Assembly (NCBI GenBank): GCA_024809215.1
Contig: JANUBW010000001.1
Location: 1,778,841-1,842,840 of the forward strand
Length of the DNA: 64,000 nt
Origin: Niastella sp. OAS944
Lineage (GTDB): Bacteria; Bacteroidota; Bacteroidia; Chitinophagales; Chitinophagaceae
Direction of reading: 5' to 3'
The notes under the pieces are model-generated. The model had not been told where the DNA came from and made no database searches. It saw only the letters and a program-made list of their open reading frames with translations. The translations under genes were made by a program, and so were the position numbers. Positions within the stretch are counted from its first letter, which is position 1, and the number at the start of each line of letters is the position of its first letter. Positions 1-7,557 of this stretch are shown one piece after another.

Positions 1-1837
1 AGCGGCAAAGCCTGTCGATACCTTTTTTCAATGAACCTGGTTTGCCATCGGCCCGGAAATAAGTTTGCAGGGTTTTGGCCTGGAAGATACCGGTATCTAT
101 ACTACGCAGCTTTTCCAATTCGGTGCTGGTAAGTATGGGATGTTTCAGTGCCACGGTATGGCAATGTTTTGGATCTTCCTCTAATAAGTTATCGTTGTTA
201 CCTACAAAGGTTGCCAAGCTCATTACCATGCGCTCGCGAATTGGATCGATGGGTGGGTTGGTTACCTGTGCAAATAATTGTTTGAAGTAAGAAGAAATGT
301 GTTGAGGCTGATCGCTCAATACAGCCAGCGGCGTATCGGTACCCATTGAACCAATTGGTTCTTTACCATCAACAGCCATAGGTGTAATGATATCATCGAT
401 ATCTTCAGTTGAATATCCTAATGCTTTCTGGTATTTCAGAATTGAAGCATCTGACAGGTGAGTGAATGCAACACGAGGCTCATCCAGTTCTTCCAAACGG
501 ATCTTGTATTGATTCAACCAGTCGCCATAAGGCTTACGACCGCAGATCTCAGCTTTCAATTCTTCGTCACTGATGATGCGGCCCTGCTCCATATCAACCA
601 CGAACATTTTACCGGGTTGCAGACGGCCTTTTTCAACTACAATGGCAGGGTCAACAGGCAATGCGCCGGTCTCTGATGCCATAATAACGCGATCATCATT
701 TGTAACGCAATATCTTGAAGGACGCAAACCGTTTCTGTCGAGGGTAGCGCCTATGATCTTTCCATCGGTGAATGAAATAGAAGCGGGACCATCCCATGGT
801 TCCATGATAGAAGCGTGGTATTCGTAGAACGCTTTTTTCACGGGGTCCATATGATCGTTGCCATCCCATGCTTCGGGGATCAGCATCATCATTACGTGTG
901 GGAGTGAACGGCCGGTTAATGCCAGCAGCTCTATCATGTTATCCAAACAGGCAGAGTCACTCTGATTGGCTGTAACGATGGGCAGCAACATTTCCATTTC
1001 CTGCGTGGTGAAATACGGAGAGGTGAAACCATGTTCGCTGGTCTTTAACCAGTTGAGGTTACCCTGCAGCGTATTGATCTCGCCGTTATGTGCAATGAAG
1101 CGGAAAGGCTGAGCCAGTTTCCAGCTGGGGAAGGTATTTGTAGCGAAGCGGCTGTGAACCAAACCGAATGCAGAAACCATTCGTTTGTTGGTAAGATCGC
1201 TGAAGTAATGGCGAACCTGACCACTGATCAACTGGCCTTTGTATACTACAGTTTTGTAAGAAAGAGACGCGATATAAAAACCGATTGAATCTTTCTTTAC
1301 GGTATTGTTGATGGTGTGGCTGGCGTAGTTGCGCAGCAGGAATAATTTCCGCTCGAAGTCATCAGGGTTGTTGATGTGATCGGGACAAGCGATGAACACC
1401 TGCTCCATCTCTGGTTCGACACTCAATGCTGAGGCACCAATGCCATCCGGATTCACGGGCACCTTTCGGTAAACGAGAATTTCCAATCCTAATTTTTCTG
1501 CAGCGCGATTGAAAATATCGCGGCACTCTTCACGTAAACGGATCTCGCGGGGGAAGAAAATCACCCCAACGCCGTAACGACCAAAAGCAGGCAGGTGAAC
1601 GCCCAGCTTAATGCACTCGTCAAAGAAAAATTCGTGAGGTGTTTGGATCATAATACCGGCGCCATCGCCCGTATTATTTTCACAACCGCACGCGCCACGA
1701 TGTTCCATATTTTCCAATATGGTTAAAGCGTCGCTGATGTTCTGGTGACTTTTGTGCCCCTTAATGCTGGCTACGAATCCAATGCCGCAGGCATCACGCT
1801 CAAAGGAAGGATGGTATAAACCCTGGTTACTTGCCAT
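1..1837 (-). CDS. gltB: Glutamate synthase (GOGAT) large subunit, N-terminal part, cut by window edge
   Basis: The minus-strand frame is open from the ATG at 1837 to the window edge, giving about 612 residues of the amino-terminal half. It begins MASNQGLYHPSFERDACGIG: the Cys of CGIGF matches the GOGAT nucleophile exposed after propeptide removal (16 residues here). The class-II glutamine amidotransferase domain follows, with HSRFATNT, AHNGEINT and NQSDSA blocks, then the start of the central domain. By family knowledge, the enzyme transfers the glutamine amide nitrogen to 2-oxoglutarate in the cytoplasm. Family members are about 1500 residues, so well over half lies outside the window. No gene lies just upstream, so it probably has its own promoter. 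The family call is secure. Confidence 0.95.
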   Translation of the reverse strand, partial: MASNQGLYHPSFERDACGIGFVASIKGHKSHQNISDALTILENMEHRGACGCENNTGDGAGIMIQTPHEFFFDECIKLGVHLPAFGRYGVGVIFFPREIRLREECRDIFNRAAEKLGLEILVYRKVPVNPDGIGASALSVEPEMEQVFIACPDHINNPDDFERKLFLLRNYASHTINNTVKKDSIGFYIASLSYKTVVYKGQLISGQVRHYFSDLTNKRMVSAFGLVHSRFATNTFPSWKLAQPFRFIAHNGEINTLQGNLNWLKTSEHGFTSPYFTTQEMEMLLPIVTANQSDSACLDNMIELLALTGRSLPHVMMMLIPEAWDGNDHMDPVKKAFYEYHASIMEPWDGPASISFTDGKIIGATLDRNGLRPSRYCVTNDDRVIMASETGALPVDPAIVVEKGRLQPGKMFVVDMEQGRIISDEELKAEICGRKPYGDWLNQYKIRLEELDEPRVAFTHLSDASILKYQKALGYSTEDIDDIITPMAVDGKEPIGSMGTDTPLAVLSDQPQHISSYFKQLFAQVTNPPIDPIRERMVMSLATFVGNNDNLLEEDPKHCHTVALKHPILTSTELEKLRSIDTGIFQAKTLQTYFRADGKPGSLKKGIDRLCR

Positions 1838-2591
1838 GGAAATGCATAGTTTTTTGAAAAATATTCAATAAAAAGTCAGTTTCTCTGTAAATCGTTTAGT
1901 TTTATAGCAAGCAAGCGTTTGAAATTACGAAAAAAACAGCGTATTGCCCTTTATTCGTGCAATTTTTTTCACAAAACATCGGGTAAATATGTAGTGATAA
2001 TATGATCCCCGCAATGTTCTTTCGCCATATTTTTTAAGAACTGTCAAAATCACATGATATCTACATAAAATGACAATTTCTTAACGTATTTGTTCGCTTA
2101 GGTAGTAGACTGGCATTTTCCTGAAAATGCTGCTTGAAAAGAGCCGCAAGCTCCAAGCTTAAGCTGTAAGCTAAAAGCAAAAGGCAAATACAGAATACAG
2201 CTTAAAGCTGAAGGCCTAAAGCCAAAAGCAAATACAAAACAGCCGAAAAGCCGAAAGGCAAAAACGCCAAAACCGCCGGAGGCGAAAACCGGGCAGGATG
2301 GAACAGGATGGCTTTAGCGCCGTTCATCCCTGAATTTGTGTATAAACCCCAGGTGAAACAACGATGGGTTGAACTAACAACTGTTCTATAACAAGCCTTT
2401 AACATTTCCGGATTTTTCGCCTGCGGCAGAAACACATTTTGGCGTAACAAAAACGTAACTGCCTGTGGACCACACCTGCTATATGCGGTATAGCAGAATC
2501 AGCCTACAACTAACGACTATCACTGTTCTAAGAAATGATTGTTATTCCTGTATTATTTGGGGTTACATGTGTATAAGTTTTACCAAACACA
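1838..2591. other. Non-coding interval upstream of gltB with short-repeat tract
   Basis: No credible gene is visible. The first 250 bases are AT-rich and probably hold the gltB promoter on the minus strand, but no convincing -33/-7 pair could be fixed. From about 2140 to 2290 the sequence is a degenerate heptamer tract built of units such as AAGCTTA, AAGCTGT, AGCCTAA and AAGGCAA. Short open frames crossing the tract have no recognisable product. Confidence 0.5.
2140..2290. repeat. Degenerate heptamer repeat, AAGCNNN family
   Basis: Successive 7-nt units share an AAGC or GGC core (CAAGCTC, CAAGCTT, TAAGCTA, AAAGCAA, AGCTTAA, AGCCTAA). The same family recurs near 18830 and 19205. Confidence 0.6.
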
Positions 2592-2623
2592 TTTGTACGG
2601 TGATGTGTAAGTGCATAACTTTG
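2592..2623 (+). promoter_or_regulatory. Bacteroidota-type promoter of the candidate RNA
   Basis: TTTG at 2592-2595 is followed after exactly 20 nt by TAACTTTG at 2616-2623. This matches the primary-sigma consensus of Bacteroidota, TTTG-N19-21-TAnnTTTG, at every fixed position. The predicted start is near 2630, at the edge of the hairpin-repeat region, and no open reading frame follows. That a real transcript starts here is inference. Confidence 0.55.
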
Positions 2624-2629
2624 CAGCGC

Positions 2630-3331
2630 GAAATCCAATATATCTGATAGCGACCAAGTAATTCCAAAGCTACTCTGCGAATATTCTAACCATTGTATAA
2701 CAGCCATAGGTATCTGTTTTCAGTTTCTCTTTCAGTTTTTTCATATCGCTATTCATCACGTAACGTATGCCAATGCCTTAACAGCGTTTGCCATAACCGG
2801 TATACATATTTCAGAAAATAATTACTTAGAATATCCTGCTCTATGCGAGAGCATAGGGTGAGCATTCCATTATCCGTGGAAAAGCCGTTTCATGTTCATA
2901 ATCCAATATCTGCCATGGGCAGTATACCCCATGTTATGTTCAATATCCGGGGAAAGCCAGTGTATGTTTAAATCCAATATCGGCCCTTGTACTATTGGGC
3001 CCTATTAGTTCGCGGCATCGTAAGAGGCCTGTTAAAAATCCAATGTTCGCCGTCCCGTGTAACTTGTTACATGTGTGTTTCAATATCCAGGGAAAAACCA
3101 GGCATTATGAATCCAATATCGCAAGCCCTTTGCACTCATTTAACCTATAGTTTCAGCCAGTAGATTCATATATGTTTTCGATCCGCCCCTTAGAAACATT
3201 GACGGCCCAATATCTGTGAAAAGACCATATCGTAAGCAACCGATAGCAACTCTTCCGTGATCGCAGTATCCGTGAAAAACTTACCCGTCAGACATTATGA
3301 CAAAGGCCTCGCATTTGCGGGGCCTTTTTTC
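2630..3331 (+). ncRNA. Candidate ~700-nt structured non-coding RNA with alternating box/hairpin repeats
   Basis: This interval has no open frame of useful length on either strand but is highly organised. Box A, AATCCAATATC or close variants, occurs at 2632, 2900, 2971, 3037 and 3110. Box B, ATATCCnGGGAAAA or variants, occurs at about 2871, 2942, 3082, 3208 and 3266. Between boxes sit small hairpins: CTATGC-gaga-GCATAG at 2841-2856, CTGCC-atg-GGCAG at 2910-2922, GGCCC/GGGCC at 2982-3001 and GTAAC-tt-GTTAC at 3059-3070. Repeat spacing is 66 to 73 nt. ATAGCGA at 2647 is complementary to TCGCTAT at 2746 and could close a 5' domain. A consensus promoter precedes it and an intrinsic terminator ends it on the same strand. 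It does not resemble tmRNA, RNase P RNA, 6S or SRP RNA. The repeats and signals are seen directly; that it is an RNA gene is inferred. Confidence 0.45.
3303..3331 (+). terminator. Intrinsic terminator of the candidate RNA
   Basis: AAAGGCCTCGC pairs with GCGGGGCCTTT over 11 bp (one G-U) around an ATTT loop, and the stem runs into a T tract. No plus-strand protein gene lies upstream, so the only visible client is the candidate RNA. Confidence 0.7.
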
Positions 3332-3514
3332 GTGAATCGTGAATCGGCAATCGGCAATAGAGTCTGAAACTTATAGCCTCGCTATAATCGTAAAACGGCA
3401 GACGTGAAACGTGAAATAAATACACCCCATCGCGGCAACCCAAAACTCACAACTGAATAACTGAACAAATCAATAACTGCAACAGTGAACTAAGAACTGT
3501 GAGCTATGAACTAT
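3331..3514. repeat. Composite short-repeat tract (GTGAATC/GGCAATC, GTGAAAC and AACTGAAT families)
   Basis: Heptamers GTGAATC and GGCAATC are followed by a GCCTCGC spacer and GTGAAAC/GGCAGAC heptamers up to about 3420. Then come 8-nt AACTGAAT units and 7-nt TGAACTA/AGAACTG units. The first part recurs as a composite at 18725-18816 and 48051-48135. Confidence 0.65.
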
Positions 3515-3546
3515 AAAAAAAGCCCCTCCAATTAAATTGAAGGGGC
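3513..3546 (-). terminator. Intrinsic terminator downstream of ilvA
   Basis: On the minus strand GCCCCT-CAATT and AATTGG-AGGGGC form a hairpin followed by seven T, placed 24 nt past the ilvA stop. It probably ends the ilv operon. Confidence 0.8.
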
Positions 3547-3569
3547 CACCACTTAAACAGATAACATTC

Positions 3570-4826
3570 TTATACCAGATACCCAAACAGCGTATCGTTC
3601 TTATTTAACGCTGTATAATTTATGTTATAACGTTGCATGTTTTGCAACAGTATATCGTAATCTTCCTTTTTCTTTAACTCTATTCCTACCAGTGCAGGAC
3701 CAGATTCTTTATTTGTCTTTTGCATATACTCAAACCGCGTGATATCATCACCGGGCCCTAATACATGATTTACGAACTCTTTCAATGCGCCGGGCCTTTG
3801 CGCAAACCTGATAAGGAAATAGTGTTTCAATCCTTCGTATTGCAGGCTTCTTTCTTTTATCTCCTGCATACGATCAATATCATTGTTGCTGCCGCTTACT
3901 ATGCATACAACAGTTTTACCTTTTATTTCATTGGCATAATCATCCAGCGCTGCAATTGATAATGCACCTGCAGGTTCTACCACAATGGCATCTTCATTAT
4001 ACAACTTCAAAATGGTAGAGCATACTTTTCCTTCGGGCACCAAATGCATATCATCCAATACCTCTTTACAAATAGGGAACGTTAGCTCCCCTACTCTTTT
4101 TACAGCAGCGCCATCTACAAAACGATCGATGTCGCTTAATGTAACAGGCGCACCATTCTGCAATGCTTCTTTCATTGAAGGAGCGCCTTCCGGTTCTAAC
4201 CCAATAACTTTTGTTTTGGGTGAATACGTTTTTAAATACGATCCTACACCGGCACTTAAACCACCACCACCTACCGGTACAAAACAATAATCTATATCGG
4301 TTTGCTCTTCCAATATTTCAACAGCAACTGTGCCTTGTCCTTCTATTATGCGGTAATCGTCAAACGGCGGAATAAAGGTCATACCGTTTTCTTCGGTATA
4401 CTTTTTTGCAGCTATTGCACAATCATCGAACGTATCGCCGATCAATTGTATTTCGATATTCTCTTCACCAAACATTTTGGTTTGGTTCACCTTTTGGTTA
4501 GGTGTAATAATAGGCATGAAAACCACACCTTTTACATTAAGCTTTTTACAAGAGAAGGCAAAGCCCTGTGCATGGTTACCGGCACTGGCACATACCACAC
4601 CACGTTGTAACTCTTCAACAGGCAAACTGCTCATCATATTATACGCGCCACGCAGTTTGTACGACCGTACTACCTGCAGGTCTTCCCGCTTCAGGTACAC
4701 GCTGCACTGGTATTTCTTCGACAGGTTGTGGTTGTACATCAATGGTGTTTTGTTCACCACTTTTTTTAACCGCAATGCTGCTTTATGAAATTCCAGTTCA
4801 GGCCTTGTATGTGTGAATGTGCTCAT
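3570..4826 (-). CDS. ilvA: Threonine ammonia-lyase (threonine deaminase), biosynthetic
   Basis: A 418-residue PLP enzyme converting threonine to 2-oxobutyrate and ammonia, the committed step to isoleucine. The PLP lysine lies in SYKLRGAYNMM near residue 58. The phosphate-binding loop is VGGGGLSAG near 188, and SGSNND falls near 310. A single ACT-like segment, beginning YFLIRFAQRPGALKEF at about 338, closes the protein. This is the short form, against about 514 residues and two regulatory repeats in E. coli IlvA. The start is the ATG at 4826. It is the last gene of the ilv run and is separated from ilvC by a terminator-like hairpin, so its expression may be set partly by readthrough. Confidence 0.95.
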   Translation of the reverse strand: MSTFTHTRPELEFHKAALRLKKVVNKTPLMYNHNLSKKYQCSVYLKREDLQVVRSYKLRGAYNMMSSLPVEELQRGVVCASAGNHAQGFAFSCKKLNVKGVVFMPIITPNQKVNQTKMFGEENIEIQLIGDTFDDCAIAAKKYTEENGMTFIPPFDDYRIIEGQGTVAVEILEEQTDIDYCFVPVGGGGLSAGVGSYLKTYSPKTKVIGLEPEGAPSMKEALQNGAPVTLSDIDRFVDGAAVKRVGELTFPICKEVLDDMHLVPEGKVCSTILKLYNEDAIVVEPAGALSIAALDDYANEIKGKTVVCIVSGSNNDIDRMQEIKERSLQYEGLKHYFLIRFAQRPGALKEFVNHVLGPGDDITRFEYMQKTNKESGPALVGIELKKKEDYDILLQNMQRYNINYTALNKNDTLFGYLV

Positions 4827-4842
4827 AATCTATTGTAGGTAT

Positions 4843-4926
4843 TAAAAAAAAATTAGCCACCGTTGTTTTAGTTATCAGAAAACGCTTATTGCTAAACGCT
4901 TATCGTCAATGTGAACCGGTGGCTAA
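4843..4926 (-). terminator. Terminator-like hairpin between ilvC and ilvA (possible attenuator)
   Basis: On the minus strand TTAGCCACCG pairs perfectly with CGGTGGCTAA across a 54-nt loop, and the second arm runs straight into nine T. The loop contains the direct repeat AAGCGTTT. It sits in the ilvA leader, 17 nt before the ATG. No leader peptide with its own ATG is present here. It could end ilvC transcripts partially or respond to a signal; which is not visible. Confidence 0.65.
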
Positions 4927-4940
4927 TTTCTTATGCTTTA

Positions 4941-6008
4941 TTAAGCGGTAACTTCGGCTGGTTTTTGATTCTCAGGACGAAGGCTGCGTACTGTTTTACC
5001 AGCTTGCCACATTTCGCTTTCACGCAGTTCTTTCAGCTCAGCTTCCAGTTTCTCACGATAGTCGGCCTGGCTGTTGCTATCGATTGAACGTTGAGATTCT
5101 TTACCGGTTGCAACGCTTTCATACAGGTCGTTGAACACAGGTAATGTAGCATCGCGGAATTTCTTCCACCAATCCAATGCACCGCGTTGAGCAGTTGTGC
5201 TACAGTTGGCATACATCCAATCCATACCATTTTCTGCAACCAGTGGCATCAGTGATTGTGTCAGCTCTTCTACTGTTTCGTTGAAAGCTTCAGAAGGCGT
5301 ATGACCTTTACTACGCAATACCTGGTATTGAGCAGCGAAGATACCCTGAATAGCGCCCATCAAAGTTCCTCTTTCGCCAGTTAAGTCGCTGTATACTTCT
5401 TTTTTGAAATCAGTTTCGAACAGGTAACCACTACCAACAGCAATACCTAAGGCAACTACTCTTTCTTTAGCTTTACCGGTAGCATCCTGGAAGATGGCAT
5501 AGCTACTGTTAAGGCCACGGCCTTGCAGGAACATACGGCGTAAAGAAGTACCAGAACCTTTAGGGGCAACCAGGAACACGTCAACATCTTTAGGAGGAAC
5601 GATACCGGTTTGCTCGTTGAAAGTGATACCAAAACCGTGTGAGAAATATAATGCTTTACCAGCAGTTAAATGTTTTTTAACTGTAGGCCACAGTTGAATT
5701 TGTGCAGCATCGCTCAACAGGTAGCAAATGATAGTACCACGTTGTAATGCTTCTTCAATTTCGAACAATGTTTCGCCGGGTACAAATCCATCTTTCACAG
5801 CTTTATCCCAGGTTTTTGAATTTTTGCGTTGACCAACTATTACATTGATACCATTGTCTTTTTGGTTCAGCGCCTGACCCGGTCCCTGTACACCGTAGCC
5901 GATAACAGCTACCGTTTCATTTTTCAATACCTGTTGCGCTTTGGCAAGTGGGAACTCATCACGAGTTACTACATTTTCTTCCACCCCGCCGAAATTTAAT
6001 TTTGCCAT
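4941..6008 (-). CDS. ilvC: Ketol-acid reductoisomerase
   Basis: A 355-residue NADPH- and Mg-dependent enzyme that isomerises and reduces acetolactate or acetohydroxybutyrate, second step of valine/isoleucine synthesis. The dinucleotide fold shows VIGYGVQGPGQALN near residue 36 with a following GQRKNSKTW segment. SHGFGITFN near 124 and the acidic helices around DLTGERGTLMGAIQG near 218 form the catalytic part. The length fits the short class with a single knotted domain. The start is the ATG at 6008. ilvN ends 130 nt upstream across a gap containing two small hairpins. Confidence 0.95.
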   Translation of the reverse strand: MAKLNFGGVEENVVTRDEFPLAKAQQVLKNETVAVIGYGVQGPGQALNQKDNGINVIVGQRKNSKTWDKAVKDGFVPGETLFEIEEALQRGTIICYLLSDAAQIQLWPTVKKHLTAGKALYFSHGFGITFNEQTGIVPPKDVDVFLVAPKGSGTSLRRMFLQGRGLNSSYAIFQDATGKAKERVVALGIAVGSGYLFETDFKKEVYSDLTGERGTLMGAIQGIFAAQYQVLRSKGHTPSEAFNETVEELTQSLMPLVAENGMDWMYANCSTTAQRGALDWWKKFRDATLPVFNDLYESVATGKESQRSIDSNSQADYREKLEAELKELRESEMWQAGKTVRSLRPENQKPAEVTA

Positions 6009-6138
6009 TGTTGAGAATGTTTATTGTTATTGGTTTTTTGTTTGGACCGGTGAATTACCAATTCACCTTTTGTTGGTTCTTAACGAGTTTATTCTAACAA
6101 GGTGAGCGCCCCTTGGAGGGGCACCCACCCTTAACTAA

Positions 6139-6726
6139 TTACATAGTAAATACCTGATCGCCCTGACCCAGGTATTCATTCTCTATCACTTCTTCACCTG
6201 GCTCACGTTTTTCAAACTCTTTCAGTTTGCTGTGAAAACCGCTGCTGGCTTTAATGATAGCAACCCGGGCGCTGCGTACAAATTCAATTAACCCGTATGG
6301 TTCCAGTACAGAGATCAGTTTGTTGATCTCTTCACGCTGACCGGTTGTTTCAAACACGGTGTAATCTTTTCTGATCACTACAGCGCGGGCGCCGTACTCG
6401 CGTAACAAACGCTCAACTTTCACTTTCTCTGCAATTTCATCGGTAGGCACTTTGTACAATGCCAGCTCCTGCCATACAATTTCATCGTTTGTATTGTAGT
6501 AGGCTTTCAATACTTCTACCTGCTTTTCTATTTGGCGGGCCAGTTTTTTCACCACTTCTTCCAGTTCATTGATAACAATGGTAAACCGGTGTATGCCTTC
6601 AATTTCAGAAGGTGAAGTGTTCAAACTTTCAATATTGATCTTACGGCGTGAGAACATGATTGCGATCCGGTTCAATAACCCGATCTGATTCTCAGTATAT
6701 ACCGTTACGGTGAATTCCTGTTTCAT
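6139..6726 (-). CDS. ilvN: Acetolactate synthase small (regulatory) subunit
   Basis: A 195-residue protein starting with an ACT domain (EFTVTVYTENQIGLLNRIAIMFSRR, residues 4 to 28) with the NTSPSE turn near residue 36. A C-terminal small-subunit domain follows, ending around EYGLIEFVRSARVAI. In the family it binds valine and activates the IlvB catalytic subunit. The start is the ATG at 6726. Unlike the usual ilvB-ilvN adjacency, a methyltransferase gene lies between them here. Confidence 0.93.
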   Translation of the reverse strand: MKQEFTVTVYTENQIGLLNRIAIMFSRRKINIESLNTSPSEIEGIHRFTIVINELEEVVKKLARQIEKQVEVLKAYYNTNDEIVWQELALYKVPTDEIAEKVKVERLLREYGARAVVIRKDYTVFETTGQREEINKLISVLEPYGLIEFVRSARVAIIKASSGFHSKLKEFEKREPGEEVIENEYLGQGDQVFTM

Positions 6727-6767
6727 AATATAACCCGGTGGGTTTTAGATGAATTACGATTTGTACT

Positions 6768-7541
6768 TTAGTTTTCTTTTATGGCCACTACGCGTAACCT
6801 TTTATAATCGGCGTACCATTTCTGATTTCTGAACTGGGTTTGCCGCAATGTTTCCTGCACTTCTTCCAAAATGGCGTCTTTTGCATTTGCCTCGATGCCT
6901 TCAAGAAAAGCGCCGGCAAACATGTGCACCCAATCCTTTATTCCCTGCTGGGTATCTTTCAACTCGGTTTCGCGACTATAATGGGTAGCGTAAGTAACCC
7001 TGAACCCCTGCTTTTCCAACAACCCGGTGTACTCGCTCAATGAAGGGAAGTACCATAACTCGCGGGTTGCATGCTGTTTGTAACCGTGGTTACGCAAGGC
7101 CTGTTTCAATGTTTCAATGATCTTCTCTACATTTCCTTTACCACCCATTTCCAACACCAGCCGCCCGCCGGGCTTCAGGTTGTTGTACATGCTTTGAACA
7201 GCCTGCTCTTTTTCGGTTACCCAGTGCAGTACAGCATTGGAAAACATCGCATCGAACGGCTCATTAAAGTTGAAATCGGTTACCGAGGCCAGCCTGAACG
7301 GCAGGTGTGGATATTCATTACGCGCCTTGGCGATCATATCTATTGAACTATCCATGCCTGTTACAAATGCGCCTGAAGCAGCAATCAGGTTGGTGAGGTA
7401 ACCGGTACCACAGCCTATATCCAGTATGCGTTCGCCTTCCTGCGGGGTCAGCAACTGCACCAGGTATTCGCCGTACTTAAAAACAAAATCATGTTTTTTG
7501 TCGTACAGTGATGTATTCCAGGTATTTTCTGTGATAGCCAT
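6768..7541 (-). CDS. Class I SAM-dependent methyltransferase
   Basis: 257 residues with the class I signature ILDIGCGTGYLTN near residue 39, the acidic TGMDSS strand end near 61, and PFDAMFSNAVLHWV near 103. The pattern resembles trans-aconitate or malonyl-ACP methyltransferase-like proteins, but the substrate cannot be read from sequence. It sits between ilvB (16 nt upstream) and ilvN (41 nt downstream) on the same strand, so it is surely co-transcribed with branched-chain genes. No step of that pathway needs a methyltransferase. It may be an insertion carried along, or a helper acting on a pathway acid. Confidence 0.85.
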   Translation of the reverse strand: MAITENTWNTSLYDKKHDFVFKYGEYLVQLLTPQEGERILDIGCGTGYLTNLIAASGAFVTGMDSSIDMIAKARNEYPHLPFRLASVTDFNFNEPFDAMFSNAVLHWVTEKEQAVQSMYNNLKPGGRLVLEMGGKGNVEKIIETLKQALRNHGYKQHATRELWYFPSLSEYTGLLEKQGFRVTYATHYSRETELKDTQQGIKDWVHMFAGAFLEGIEANAKDAILEEVQETLRQTQFRNQKWYADYKRLRVVAIKEN

Positions 7542-7557
7542 TCGTTGTTACCTTTTA

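Noticed and set aside
75..1288. Plus-strand ORFs of 60-85 codons opposite gltB
   Set aside because: Shadows of the clear gltB frame on the minus strand.
2202..2450. Minus-strand 82-codon ORF
   Set aside because: It covers a heptamer repeat tract, and its Leu-rich C-terminus is repeat-encoded.
2630..3300. CRISPR array in the hairpin-repeat region
   Set aside because: Repeats are short and degenerate, spacing varies and intervening sequence contains hairpins; no cas genes are near.
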